Shown piece after piece: positions 17,764-26,043 of a stretch of DNA of 64,000 nt. Positions within the stretch are counted from its first letter, which is position 1. Each line of letters starts with the position of its first letter. The notes beneath the pieces were generated by a model. The model worked only from the letters and a program-made list of their open reading frames with translations, did no database searches and was not told where the DNA came from. Location: positions 2,976,001-3,040,000 of the forward strand of contig NZ_CP025815.1 in NCBI RefSeq assembly GCF_003352045.1, written 5' to 3'. The stretch comes from Sulfitobacter sp. JL08. Its GTDB lineage: Bacteria; Pseudomonadota; Alphaproteobacteria; Rhodobacterales; Rhodobacteraceae. The translations under genes were made by a program, and so were the position numbers.

Positions 17764-18459
17764 ATGGCTATCGATAAATCGGCAATCCGAAACGCTGCCA
17801 CTGTCATCCTTTTACGCGATCGCCAAAGCAATCCACATATTCTGATGGGCCAGCGCGGGGCCAAAGCCGCGTTCATGCCAAACAAATTCGTCTTTCCCGG
17901 CGGCGCGGTCGATGCAACCGATGCACAGGTACCGCTGGCTGGCGCGCTGTCGGATCTGTGCCTGACCCGACTGCGCGATCAATCCGAAGCCGGGCTGGAA
18001 TATGCCCTGGCCGCAGCCGCCATTCGTGAACTCTGGGAAGAAACCGGGCAGGTTCTGGGTGTGCCGGGGCGCTGGTCCGGCACAGTGCCGCAAGACTGGG
18101 CCGGCTTTGCCGCCACCGGCCACCTGCCAAATGCCACCCCGTTACAGTTTGTGTTCCGCGCGCTGACCCCGCCGGGGCGGCCGCGCCGGTTTGATGCACG
18201 GTTTTTTCTGGTGGATGCCGATACGCTGGCCAGTGATCCGGATGATTTTTCCGCCGCATCGGATGAACTATCGCACCTGCAATGGATTCCACTGGGGCAG
18301 GTACGCCGCTTTGATCTGCCCTTTATCACCGAAGTCGTCCTGAGCGAGGTCGGGGCACGCGCAACCGACCCCGCCCCGCCCGCATCGGTGCCCTATTTCC
18401 GCAATAACGACGAAGAGAGCCTGTTCCTGCGCCTGCGCGGCCACCCCATGCCGGACTAG
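17764..18459 (+). CDS. NUDIX hydrolase
   Basis: 231 residues. The Nudix box is recognisable in the stretch from GLEYALAAAAIRELWEETG onward (REL..EETG at about residues 85-95), which binds the metal used to cleave a nucleoside diphosphate linked to another moiety. An N-terminal RNAATVILLRD and the LMGQRGAKAAFMPNKFVFPGG strand fit the family. The substrate (ADP-ribose, CoA or other) cannot be told. It is likely co-transcribed with the DUF983 gene upstream. Confidence 0.88.
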   Translation: MAIDKSAIRNAATVILLRDRQSNPHILMGQRGAKAAFMPNKFVFPGGAVDATDAQVPLAGALSDLCLTRLRDQSEAGLEYALAAAAIRELWEETGQVLGVPGRWSGTVPQDWAGFAATGHLPNATPLQFVFRALTPPGRPRRFDARFFLVDADTLASDPDDFSAASDELSHLQWIPLGQVRRFDLPFITEVVLSEVGARATDPAPPASVPYFRNNDEESLFLRLRGHPMPD

Positions 18460-18476
18460 ATACGCCTCAGGCGTGG

Positions 18477-19379
18477 TCAGATGACAAGAATCAGCATCAG
18501 GATACTGATTGCCAGAATGGCGATGCCGAATATTTCCCGCCTTGAAATCGTTTCACGAAAAAACAAGGTCGAGGCGAGCAGACTGAAAATCAGTTCGACC
18601 TGCCCCAGCGCATTGACGTAGGCCGCCGTTTGCAGGGTAAACGCCGTGAACCAGCACATTGATCCCGCCATCGAGGTCAGCCCGATCCAGCCCGCCACCT
18701 TGCGAACGCGCCAGACAGCCGTGATTTCGCCCGCCTCGCGCAGGCGCAGCCAAATCGCCATTGCCACCATTTGCATGGCCGTCACCGCGCTTAACGTCAC
18801 ACCCGCCCGCAACAGCGGATCGGCACTGGCAATCTCAAGCGAGGCACCGCGATAACACACCCCCGAGATCGCAAAGAACACGCCCGACACCAAACCGATA
18901 CCGGCGGCGCGATTGGCAATTCTGCGCAGCCACACCCCGTCACCACCCGGCGGGTCAGACAGCAACAGCACGCCGATCAAACCGATCAGGATCGCGGCAA
19001 ATCCCCAGATCGACACGCCTTCGCTCAGAATGACCCACCCTACCAGAACCGTCTGGATCACTTCGGTTTTCTTAAAGGTTATGCCCACGGCAAAATTTCG
19101 TTGCTTGAACAGCATGACAACGCAAATGGTGGCAAGAATTTGCGCCGCACCGCCCGCCGCCCCATAGATCCAGAAGGCAAGCCCAAGCGTTGGCAGTGCT
19201 TGCCCTGACGCGTTCAGGTATAGCGCCAGCAAAACGGCAACCAGCGGCGCAGAATAGAAAAACCGCGCAAATGTGGCCCCTGCCGGGGACAGATCAACGC
19301 GGCTTAGGTGTTTTTGCAGCATGAACCGCAGCGTCTGGAAAAACGCGGCGGCCAGTGTGACAGGGATCCAAAGGCTCAT
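18477..19379 (-). CDS. EamA/DMT family transporter
   Basis: 300 residues with about ten hydrophobic segments arranged as two five-helix EamA repeats, typical of drug/metabolite transporters of the inner membrane. Recognisable parts are LGWVILSEG-like helix ends and the C-terminal ASTLFFRETISRREIFGIAIL. The substrate is unknown. It converges with the NUDIX gene and lies 19 bases after the end of the desaturase gene on the same strand. Confidence 0.87.
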   Translation of the reverse strand: MSLWIPVTLAAAFFQTLRFMLQKHLSRVDLSPAGATFARFFYSAPLVAVLLALYLNASGQALPTLGLAFWIYGAAGGAAQILATICVVMLFKQRNFAVGITFKKTEVIQTVLVGWVILSEGVSIWGFAAILIGLIGVLLLSDPPGGDGVWLRRIANRAAGIGLVSGVFFAISGVCYRGASLEIASADPLLRAGVTLSAVTAMQMVAMAIWLRLREAGEITAVWRVRKVAGWIGLTSMAGSMCWFTAFTLQTAAYVNALGQVELIFSLLASTLFFRETISRREIFGIAILAISILMLILVI

Positions 19380-19398
19380 GCCCTGCTATGGCGCAGAT

Positions 19399-20331
19399 TT
19401 ACTTTGGCCACCAGAGAGGATGCGGAACCGGATCCTTGGTGCGCAGGAAATAACGGGCGAAAACATCACGGTATGACCGGTAGACATAGCTTTCGTTTCG
19501 CGCCTGAAACGCCTCTTTGCGGGCTTCATACAACGCCGGAAGGCGGTACCACGCCACTTTGGGATGCGCATGATGAACGACGTGAAAGTTGTTGTTCAGA
19601 AACAGAAATGCCAGAATTCCACGATCTTCGATGATCACAGTTCGGGCGCGGCATTTTTCATGTGCCCGATGTTCCAGAAAGGTCCGGATCTTGATCAGCG
19701 CCATACCGCAATATGCCGCAAGCAGGTAGGCCCAGAACGGCATGGCGGAAACCGCGATCACCCACCACACCACCAAGACAACACCGACCAGATGCAGCGC
19801 CCATGCGGTTGCAACCGACCGGTCGCCGCCACGGATCAAACGCCAGTCGGCGCACATGAAACTGATTTGTCCCAACGCCGTGCCAATCAGCATACGGCCC
19901 AGCAGCGTATTGTTGAACCGGTAGATCCAGCGCACAAAACGTGGTTGCCGCGCCCATACCGCCGGATCGAAATAATTGCTCTCGGGATCATCATAAGGGT
20001 CGGTAAGATCTTCATCGTGGTGATGCGCAAGGTGCGTGTCGCGAAACCGGCCATAGGGGACAAACAGGTTCGGCTGGATGAAAACCAGCGCCTCGTTCCA
20101 CTTCTGGTTCCGGAACGGATGCCCGTGCAGCACTTCGTGACTAAGCGATGACAGCAGCGCAATCGCCAGCGTCGTCACGACGATGCCCAGCGGCAGTGAA
20201 ATCGCGCTGATCAGCGTCGTTGCCAGTATCCAGACGGCACTGGCGCCCAGAATCAGGGACAGGGTGGGCCATTCGACTGCCCGTACATCTGGCAGTTTGT
20301 GAACAGGATCAAAGCGGTGAGTGGCGTCCAT
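19399..20331 (-). CDS. Membrane fatty acid desaturase
   Basis: 310 residues from ATG 20331 (MDATHRFDP); an upstream in-frame start at 20373 would place the leader inside the promoter region. Three histidine boxes are present: HEVLHGH, HLAHHHD and HVVHHAHP, the di-iron ligands of acyl-lipid or acyl-CoA desaturases. Hydrophobic pairs flank the boxes. It would introduce a double bond into acyl chains in the inner membrane; regiospecificity cannot be read. It faces an XRE-type regulator across a region with two inverted repeats, suggesting control by that regulator. Confidence 0.88.
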   Translation of the reverse strand: MDATHRFDPVHKLPDVRAVEWPTLSLILGASAVWILATTLISAISLPLGIVVTTLAIALLSSLSHEVLHGHPFRNQKWNEALVFIQPNLFVPYGRFRDTHLAHHHDEDLTDPYDDPESNYFDPAVWARQPRFVRWIYRFNNTLLGRMLIGTALGQISFMCADWRLIRGGDRSVATAWALHLVGVVLVVWWVIAVSAMPFWAYLLAAYCGMALIKIRTFLEHRAHEKCRARTVIIEDRGILAFLFLNNNFHVVHHAHPKVAWYRLPALYEARKEAFQARNESYVYRSYRDVFARYFLRTKDPVPHPLWWPK

Positions 20332-20350
20332 TAATGTGTCCGAGTTAAGT

Positions 20351-20424
20351 GGAATGTAACAGCGATACGACACTTCACGTGGCTGTGAACATTCCGAATA
20401 CAGTTAACAAAACAAACTAACTGT
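20351..20424. promoter_or_regulatory. Divergent control region with two inverted repeats
   Basis: Outer arms GGAATGTAACAG (20351-20362) and CTGTGAACATTCC (20383-20395) are nearly complementary. A second, perfect pair ACAGTTA (20400-20406) and TAACTGT (20418-20424) lies just before the XRE gene. Both fit operators for the flanking regulator, which would then control itself and the desaturase; this is inferred from position and symmetry. Confidence 0.5.
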
Positions 20425-20439
20425 GATATTTTTCACCAC

Positions 20440-21300
20440 ATGCATGAAAACATCGACAAACGCGACCGTTCAGAACAGTTTCGCACCCGGTTAAAGCGCG
20501 CGATGTCCGATCATGGCAGCACCCAAAGCAGTCTGGCCCGCGCCATCGGCGTCGACAGGTCCACCATTTCGCAGCTGTTGAAAGGTCAAGGCGCCCGCCT
20601 GCCCAACGCCCATGTCGTCGGGGCCTGTGCCTCGGCCCTTGGTGTGTCGGCCGACTGGTTGCTGAGCCTGTCGGACCGCCCTGAAAGCGCCGCCGATCTG
20701 ATGTCTGCCAATCTGTCGCTTACTGCGGCCCCCCGCGCCCTTGTCGATCAGCAGATTTTCGACTGGCACCGTGAGGCGGCAGGCTACAAGATCCGCCACG
20801 TCCCCGCGGCCCTGCCCGACATGCTGAAAACCCAAGCGCTGCTGGAATGGGAATATACCCCCCATCTGGGTCGCACCGCACGCCAGGCCATTGGCGCATC
20901 AACAGATCGGCTGGCATGGATGCGCTCGGCCCGGTCCGATTACGAAATTGCGATGCCGGTCTACGAACTGCACAGCTTTGCCCATGCCACCGGCTATTAC
21001 ACCGGCCTGCCGCTCGACACGCGTCTGGAGCAACTGGACCAGTTTGATCGCCTGATCGACCAGTTGTACCCGCGTTTGCGGATCTATCTTTTCGACGCGC
21101 GGAAACTTTACAGTGCACCGGTCACGATCTTTGGTCCGCTGCTTTGCGTTCTATATGCGGGCGGGCATTACCTTGCATTTCGCGATCGCGACCGGATCGA
21201 CACCTTCACCGGTCATTTCGATGTGCTGGTACGCGAAGCATCTGTCTCTGCGCGCAACATGGCGCAACATCTGCGCGACCTGCGCGCAGATATCACTTGA
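20440..21300 (+). CDS. XRE-family regulator with C-terminal sensory domain
   Basis: 286 residues. Residues ~14-70 are a Cro/C1-type helix-turn-helix (TRLKRAMSDHGSTQSSLARA, then VDRSTISQLLKG). The remaining ~210 residues form a separate domain with aromatic and acidic patches (LLEWEYTPHLGR, HATGYYTGLPLDTR) that I cannot assign. The shape suggests a one-component regulator sensing a small molecule or lipid-derived signal. It is divergent from the desaturase, with symmetric elements between the two genes. Confidence 0.8.
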   Translation: MHENIDKRDRSEQFRTRLKRAMSDHGSTQSSLARAIGVDRSTISQLLKGQGARLPNAHVVGACASALGVSADWLLSLSDRPESAADLMSANLSLTAAPRALVDQQIFDWHREAAGYKIRHVPAALPDMLKTQALLEWEYTPHLGRTARQAIGASTDRLAWMRSARSDYEIAMPVYELHSFAHATGYYTGLPLDTRLEQLDQFDRLIDQLYPRLRIYLFDARKLYSAPVTIFGPLLCVLYAGGHYLAFRDRDRIDTFTGHFDVLVREASVSARNMAQHLRDLRADIT

Positions 21301-21339
21301 TTCAAAATATCAACAAACCTGATCAACCGGCTGTAATAT

Positions 21340-22098
21340 CTACACTTTCGGGTCAGGATTAATCGTAAATCCGTCAACGCCAATCACCTGCCCCGATACC
21401 AGCCTGGCCGCATCCGACCCCAGAAAAACCGCCATGTTCGCAATGTCACTTGCTTCGACAAACCGGCCAAGCGCGGTGCCGCTGGCATAGCCGTCATAGA
21501 CCTGATCGCGCGTCATGCCCTTGGCTGCCGCCTCGCGCTCCAATACGCCTTCCATACGCGGGCCTTCCACCGAACCGGGGCAGATTGCGTTGGCACGGAT
21601 GCCAAATGGCCCCAGTTCCATGGCAAGTGTTTTCATCAGCCCGATCACGGCCCATTTCGCCGCCGCATAGGGCGCCCGGTTGGGATATCCGTATAGTCCT
21701 GCAGTGGATGACGTCACGACAATGCTGCCCGCTTTCGCTTCCTTCATCATTGGCGCGGTGTACTTTGCCGCCAGAAACGCACCTTCCAGATTGACACTGA
21801 CACATCTGCGCCAGTCTTCCAGCGCGATGTCTTCAACCCGCGCGGTCGGCCCGGCAATGCCGGCATTGGCACACAAGACGTCCAGTCCGCCCCAACGCGC
21901 CCCCAGATCCTCAAAAAGCGCGGCCATGGCATCTTCGTCACTGGCATCGACTTGGGTTGTCCGCCACCGTTCAGGGCAGCCAGTCAACGCCTGTTTGTCC
22001 ACATCCGTGACCCACACGTCAAATCCGGCGGCGTCAAACGCCTCGCCCATGGCGCGGCCGATGCCGGACGCGCCGGCAGTAATCAAAACGCGCCTCAT
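21340..22098 (-). CDS. SDR family oxidoreductase of the carnitine operon
   Basis: 252 residues with the classical short-chain dehydrogenase layout: cofactor loop ITAGASGIGRAM at the N-terminus, CANAGIAG, catalytic Ser in VVTSSTAG and the YAAAK active-site pair. NAD(H) use is suggested by an acidic residue after beta-2 (VTDVDKQ). It overlaps the carnitine dehydrogenase gene by four bases (ATGA) and is the last gene of the operon. A 3-hydroxybutyrate-dehydrogenase-like role, reducing the acetoacetate released in carnitine cleavage, is plausible but not shown. Confidence 0.88.
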   Translation of the reverse strand: MRRVLITAGASGIGRAMGEAFDAAGFDVWVTDVDKQALTGCPERWRTTQVDASDEDAMAALFEDLGARWGGLDVLCANAGIAGPTARVEDIALEDWRRCVSVNLEGAFLAAKYTAPMMKEAKAGSIVVTSSTAGLYGYPNRAPYAAAKWAVIGLMKTLAMELGPFGIRANAICPGSVEGPRMEGVLEREAAAKGMTRDQVYDGYASGTALGRFVEASDIANMAVFLGSDAARLVSGQVIGVDGFTINPDPKV

Positions 22099-23567
22099 CT
22101 CGGGGCACCGATGGCACGGCCCAGCCCGTCTGGCGGCGACATGTCGGCCTGCCCTGCCACCATGCGGGCCAATATGGCCTGCATCGCATCCGGCATCGGC
22201 GCGGGTTTTCGGGTTTCCAGACTGACATGCAGCAACATCTGTTCCCCCGTGGCCAGCACTGCACCTTCATGGGTCATTTCGTGCCACAGGTGCATTTTCT
22301 TGCCTTCGCCCGATATCACCCGCGTTGTCACTTCGATCCGCGCACCGGGTGCGGCCTCGCCCAGATGCCGGATATGGGTTTCTGCCGTGAAAAAACTGCC
22401 GCCATTGGCGATGTAATCCGCGTCACACCCGATCAGCTTCATGAAATGGTCTGTCGCACGGCTGAACGCCTCAAGATAGCGCGCCTCGTTCATATGGCCG
22501 TTGTAGTCCAGCCAGTCGATCGGAACGGCCTGCGCCAGCATCACCAAAGGTACGGCGTAATCCGTGATCTGTTCCAGCGTTGCCGGTACGGGGCTGTCTT
22601 GCAACAACACCGCGTCATGCGCATTCAGCAAAGCGCCCGCACCATAATCCTGCGCCTTGAGCGCCCGCATCATGCTGACCAGATTGTTGTCGCGGATCCG
22701 CTCCAGCTCGCGGATCGAATGGGCACCGGATTGTTCGTCCGATTGCCCCGCGATAAGATCAACCAGTTCGTCGGTAAACTCCGGCACATCCATCAGCTTG
22801 GTCCACGGCCATTTCAGCGCGGGGCCGAACTGCGCCATGAAATGTTTCATGCCCGCCTCGCCGCCCGCTACTCGGTAGGTTTCAAACAAGCCCATCTGCG
22901 CCCAGCGGATACCAAACCCATAGCGGATCGCATTATCAATTTCTTCGGTTGTGGCAATGCCGTCCTTGACCAGCCACAACGCCTCGCGCCAGACCGCCTC
23001 AAGGAAACGGTCGGCCACGTGCGCATCGATTTCCTTGCGCAGATGCAACGGATAAAGCCCGACCGACGTCAGCAGTGCCTTGGCTTTTTCAACAATCCCG
23101 GTGTCATTTTCAGGCGTGGTGACGACTTCGATAAGCGGCAGCAGATAGACCGGATTGAACGGATGGCACACCATGATCTGCGCGGGGCGCACCGCGCCCT
23201 GCTGCAACTCAGATGGCTTGAACCCCGATGTAGAGGATCCGATCACTGCGCTTTCATCACACGCGCCCTGCAACTCGGCCAGAACCTTGTGCTTGATATC
23301 AAGCCGCTCGGGCACGCTTTCCTGTATCCAGTCGGCGCCTTTTACAGTGTCGGCCATGCTCCGGTGAAAGCTCAACCGGCCTTCTTGCGGCATCGCCGCA
23401 TCACTCAGGCCCGGAAGCGAACGGCGCGCGTTGTCCAGAACCTCGCCAACCTTGCGCTCTGCCTCGGGGTCCGGGTCAAACACCCGCACGTCCCACCCGT
23501 TCAGCAGAAACCGCGCGGCCCAGCCGCCGCCAATCACGCCTCCCCCGATAATAGCTGCCACGCTCAT
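22095..23567 (-). CDS. cdhA: Carnitine 3-dehydrogenase fused to a betainyl-CoA thioesterase domain
   Basis: 490 residues. The N-terminal ~320 residues are a 3-hydroxyacyl-CoA-dehydrogenase-type fold: NAD loop IIGGGVIGGGWAARF and catalytic region MVCHPFNPVYLLPLIEV. From ~340 on there is a hotdog thioesterase domain with WLDYNGHMNEARYLEAF. Family knowledge: L-carnitine dehydrogenase makes 3-dehydrocarnitine, and a thioesterase (CdhB in Pseudomonas, fused in some rhizobial enzymes) frees glycine betaine from betainyl-CoA. The fusion plus the neighbouring BKACE gene supports the carnitine-to-glycine-betaine route. Four-base overlaps on both sides show translational coupling. Confidence 0.9.
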   Translation of the reverse strand: MSVAAIIGGGVIGGGWAARFLLNGWDVRVFDPDPEAERKVGEVLDNARRSLPGLSDAAMPQEGRLSFHRSMADTVKGADWIQESVPERLDIKHKVLAELQGACDESAVIGSSTSGFKPSELQQGAVRPAQIMVCHPFNPVYLLPLIEVVTTPENDTGIVEKAKALLTSVGLYPLHLRKEIDAHVADRFLEAVWREALWLVKDGIATTEEIDNAIRYGFGIRWAQMGLFETYRVAGGEAGMKHFMAQFGPALKWPWTKLMDVPEFTDELVDLIAGQSDEQSGAHSIRELERIRDNNLVSMMRALKAQDYGAGALLNAHDAVLLQDSPVPATLEQITDYAVPLVMLAQAVPIDWLDYNGHMNEARYLEAFSRATDHFMKLIGCDADYIANGGSFFTAETHIRHLGEAAPGARIEVTTRVISGEGKKMHLWHEMTHEGAVLATGEQMLLHVSLETRKPAPMPDAMQAILARMVAGQADMSPPDGLGRAIGAPR

Positions 23568-24055
23568 CTTTGTGTCTCCCGCAATCTTGTTAAGTCGTAT
23601 CCGAACCAGTCGAAAATATCCCGCGCGGCGGCGATCCTGTCGATGCCGCCCGCGGCACCGCGATCAAGGATCATGCCGAACGATCCGTCCGGCGTGCCCA
23701 GCGCGGCCGTGCGATAGCCTGTATCAACCCATAACAGCCAGATTTCAGGCGCACCGCCCGATGCCGCCCAGCGTGCGCCTTCACTCACGTCATGGCGCAC
23801 CAGCGCGCCGTCCAGCGGACCGATGTCAAAACTGCCATCCCCGTTCCAGACATAGCGTACCTGCCGTGCAGCCGTCGGGGTCTGCGCAAATTCTGCACGG
23901 ACCCACCACGTGCCATCAAGCCGCTGCGGCTCGAACCGTGTGGTGGCGGCGATCGGCGCTGATACATCGCGAAATCCTGCCAAATCGGGCGCTGGCGCGC
24001 ACCCTGTCAGCCCCAGAACCAGCGCCGATACCGCAGCGTATCGCATCACCGTCAC
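23564..24055 (-). CDS. Lipocalin-like lipoprotein in the carnitine operon
   Basis: 163 residues from a GTG overlapping the upstream stop (GTGA); an ATG at 24046 is an alternative. The lipobox LTGC follows a short signal peptide. The mature part has beta-strand-like stretches (RLDGTWWVRAEF, QVRYVWNGDGSFDIGP, EIWLLWVDTGYRTAALG) resembling bacterial lipocalins. Role is unknown; its place between the two core catabolic genes, with four-base overlaps on both sides, suggests envelope handling of carnitine or a linked compound. Confidence 0.7.
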   Translation of the reverse strand: MTVMRYAAVSALVLGLTGCAPAPDLAGFRDVSAPIAATTRFEPQRLDGTWWVRAEFAQTPTAARQVRYVWNGDGSFDIGPLDGALVRHDVSEGARWAASGGAPEIWLLWVDTGYRTAALGTPDGSFGMILDRGAAGGIDRIAAARDIFDWFGYDLTRLRETQR

Positions 24056-24960
24056 TTGGGGGCCCGTTTCACCAGCCCCAGCTTTTCACGCACTTCCGCC
24101 GGGCCGATCACCCGCGCCCCCATGTTTTCGATGATGGTTCCGGCGCGTTCCACCAGTTGCCAGTTTTCCGCCAGCACACCTTTTTCCAGCCACAGATTGT
24201 CTTCCAGCCCGACACGCACATTGCCGCCCGCCAGAATCGCCGCGGCGACATATGCCATCTGGTTGCGCCCCAGACCAAAGGCCGAAAACGTCCAGGTGTC
24301 GGGCACATTGTTCACCATCGCCATGAACGTGTTCAGATCATCCGGCGCGCCCCACGGCACCCCCATGCACAACTGCACCAGCACATCCGGTTCAAGAACC
24401 CCATCGGCGACAAGCTGTTTGGCGTACCACAAATGACCGGTGTCAAAGGCTTCAACCTCGGGCTTGACGCCCATTTCGGTCATCATCCGCCCCATCGCCG
24501 TCAACATTCCCGGCGTGTTGGTCATCACATAATCGGCTTCGGCAAAGTTCATCGTGCCGCAATCCAGCGTGCAGATCTCGGGCAGGCATTCCGCGATATG
24601 GGCCACGCGCTCGGTTGCGCCGATCATATCGGTTCCGGCGACGGCTGGCAGCGGCTTTTCCACACCGCCAAACACGATATCCCCGCCCATGCCGGCCGTC
24701 AGGTTCAACACCACGTCCACCTCGGCATCCCGAATGCGGTCCGTGACCTCGCGGTAATAGTCAAGGCTGCGGCTGGGTTTGCCGGTTTCAGGGTCACGGA
24801 CATGACAATGCACCACGGCAGCACCGGCCTTGGCCGCTGCAATCGCACTTTCGGCGATCTGCTGGGGGGATCGGGGCACATGCGGGCTGCGGTCTTGCGT
24901 GCCACCCGAACCGGTGACGGCACAAGTGATAAAGACTTCTTTGTTCATGGTCAGTGGCAT
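24052..24960 (-). CDS. cdhC: 3-dehydrocarnitine cleavage enzyme (BKACE family)
   Basis: 302 residues, BKACE (beta-keto acid cleavage enzyme) family, a zinc-dependent TIM barrel. Visible marks: EVFITCAVTGSG at the start, zinc-ligand region AAVVHCHVRDPETG, NLTAGMGGD and the later VRVGLEDNLWL. In carnitine pathways this enzyme joins 3-dehydrocarnitine with acetyl-CoA to give acetoacetate and betainyl-CoA. Context (carnitine dehydrogenase/thioesterase in the same operon) points to that activity rather than 3-keto-5-aminohexanoate cleavage. It is the first gene of the operon, facing the GlxA-type regulator. Confidence 0.88.
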   Translation of the reverse strand: MPLTMNKEVFITCAVTGSGGTQDRSPHVPRSPQQIAESAIAAAKAGAAVVHCHVRDPETGKPSRSLDYYREVTDRIRDAEVDVVLNLTAGMGGDIVFGGVEKPLPAVAGTDMIGATERVAHIAECLPEICTLDCGTMNFAEADYVMTNTPGMLTAMGRMMTEMGVKPEVEAFDTGHLWYAKQLVADGVLEPDVLVQLCMGVPWGAPDDLNTFMAMVNNVPDTWTFSAFGLGRNQMAYVAAAILAGGNVRVGLEDNLWLEKGVLAENWQLVERAGTIIENMGARVIGPAEVREKLGLVKRAPK

Positions 24961-24982
24961 GGGGCGCTCCTTTTTTCGAATC

Positions 24983-25014
24983 TGCGCAAATCTTGACGTG
25001 ACTTGCGCAAGTCA
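24983..25014. promoter_or_regulatory. Putative CdhR operator in the carnitine divergent promoter
   Basis: TGCGCAAATC (24983-24992) is repeated as TGCGCAAGTC (25004-25013), 21 bases apart, two helical turns, as expected for an AraC-family dimer. The second copy lies inside a perfect 16-base palindrome, TGACTTGCGCAAGTCA (24999-25014). The element sits between cdhC and the regulator gene. Confidence 0.55.
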
Positions 25015-25037
25015 ACTTTGCATTATACGAATCCCAC

Positions 25038-26003
25038 TTGATGAATTCCGCACAAAATATCTTTCTTCCCAATCCCGAACCGCTGCGCATTACGGTTCTG
25101 GTTCTGGATGACAGCAACACATTGTCTTTTGCCGCCGCCGTCGATCCGATGCGCGCCGCCAACCGGCAGGCGCGCAAGCGGCTGTTCAACTGGACATATG
25201 CCACCGCCGCAGGCAATCCGGCCCTGTTGACCAGCGGCCTGCAAGTGCCCGGCGACCCCATAGCACAGGCCACGCCGCCCGATCTGTTGCTGATCATCGC
25301 CGGGTTCAATCTGGCCAGTCACGATACACCCAATCTGCGCGCCAGCTTGCGCCGGCTGGCCCGTGCGGGCTGCACCCTTGCCGGCATTGATGGCGGTCCC
25401 TGGCTTCTGGCAGGGGCCGGTGTGCTTGACGGGCACCGCGCCACCACCCATTGGGAAGACCACGATACATTTGCCGCACGCTTTTCCCAGATCAATGTCG
25501 AACGCAGCCGTTATTGCGTCGATGGCGCCCGCCTGACCAGTGGCGGTGCCGCCCCCACCATTGATCTGATGCTGTCCCTGATCGCGGGCCGCTTTGGCAC
25601 CGCGCTGGCCGAAAAGGTCACGACATCGTTCATTTACGATCCCGTCGGGGATGCCAGCCGCCCGCAAAGCCGCCGCATCTCGGCCCGCCACAACATCCTG
25701 ACGGCCCGCGCCAATGCCCTGATGGAAGACAATCTGGATAGCCCGCTGCCGATCCCGCAGATCGCGCGCCGTCTGGGCGTCAGCACACGGTCGCTTGAAC
25801 TTCAGTTCCGGGCGCGGCTGGGAACGACCCCCAAATCCTATTTCCTGTCCCTGCGTCTGGCCGAAGCCTACCGCCGTGTCACCGCCACATCAGAGCCGTT
25901 GAACGATATCGCGCTGGCATGCGGCTTTGCCTCGCAATCCAGCTTTTCACGCGCCTTCAAGTCAAGCTACGGCCAAAGCGCACGCCGCCTGCGTTCGGCG
26001 TAA
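25038..26003 (+). CDS. GlxA/CdhR-type AraC-family transcriptional regulator
   Basis: 321 residues with the GlxA layout: an N-terminal DJ-1/PfpI-like (glutamine-amidotransferase-like) domain to ~190 (ITVLVLDDSNTLSFAAAVDP, LAGIDGGPWLLAGAG) and two AraC helix-turn-helix motifs in the last ~100 residues (IPQIARRLGVSTRSLELQF, DIALACGFASQSSFSRAFK). Carnitine (CdhR) and glycine betaine (GbdR) regulators of Pseudomonas have this architecture. Divergent placement from the carnitine operon makes it the likely activator. Confidence 0.88.
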   Translation: MMNSAQNIFLPNPEPLRITVLVLDDSNTLSFAAAVDPMRAANRQARKRLFNWTYATAAGNPALLTSGLQVPGDPIAQATPPDLLLIIAGFNLASHDTPNLRASLRRLARAGCTLAGIDGGPWLLAGAGVLDGHRATTHWEDHDTFAARFSQINVERSRYCVDGARLTSGGAAPTIDLMLSLIAGRFGTALAEKVTTSFIYDPVGDASRPQSRRISARHNILTARANALMEDNLDSPLPIPQIARRLGVSTRSLELQFRARLGTTPKSYFLSLRLAEAYRRVTATSEPLNDIALACGFASQSSFSRAFKSSYGQSARRLRSA

Positions 26004-26043
26004 CCCCCCACTTCTTTTCGCCGGAAATACGGAAATCCCGCCG

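Noticed and set aside
22227-23717. 496-codon plus-strand open frame across the carnitine dehydrogenase gene
   Set aside because: Exact antisense of a well-recognised enzyme; His/Arg/Gln-rich translation typical of reverse-frame GC-rich DNA.
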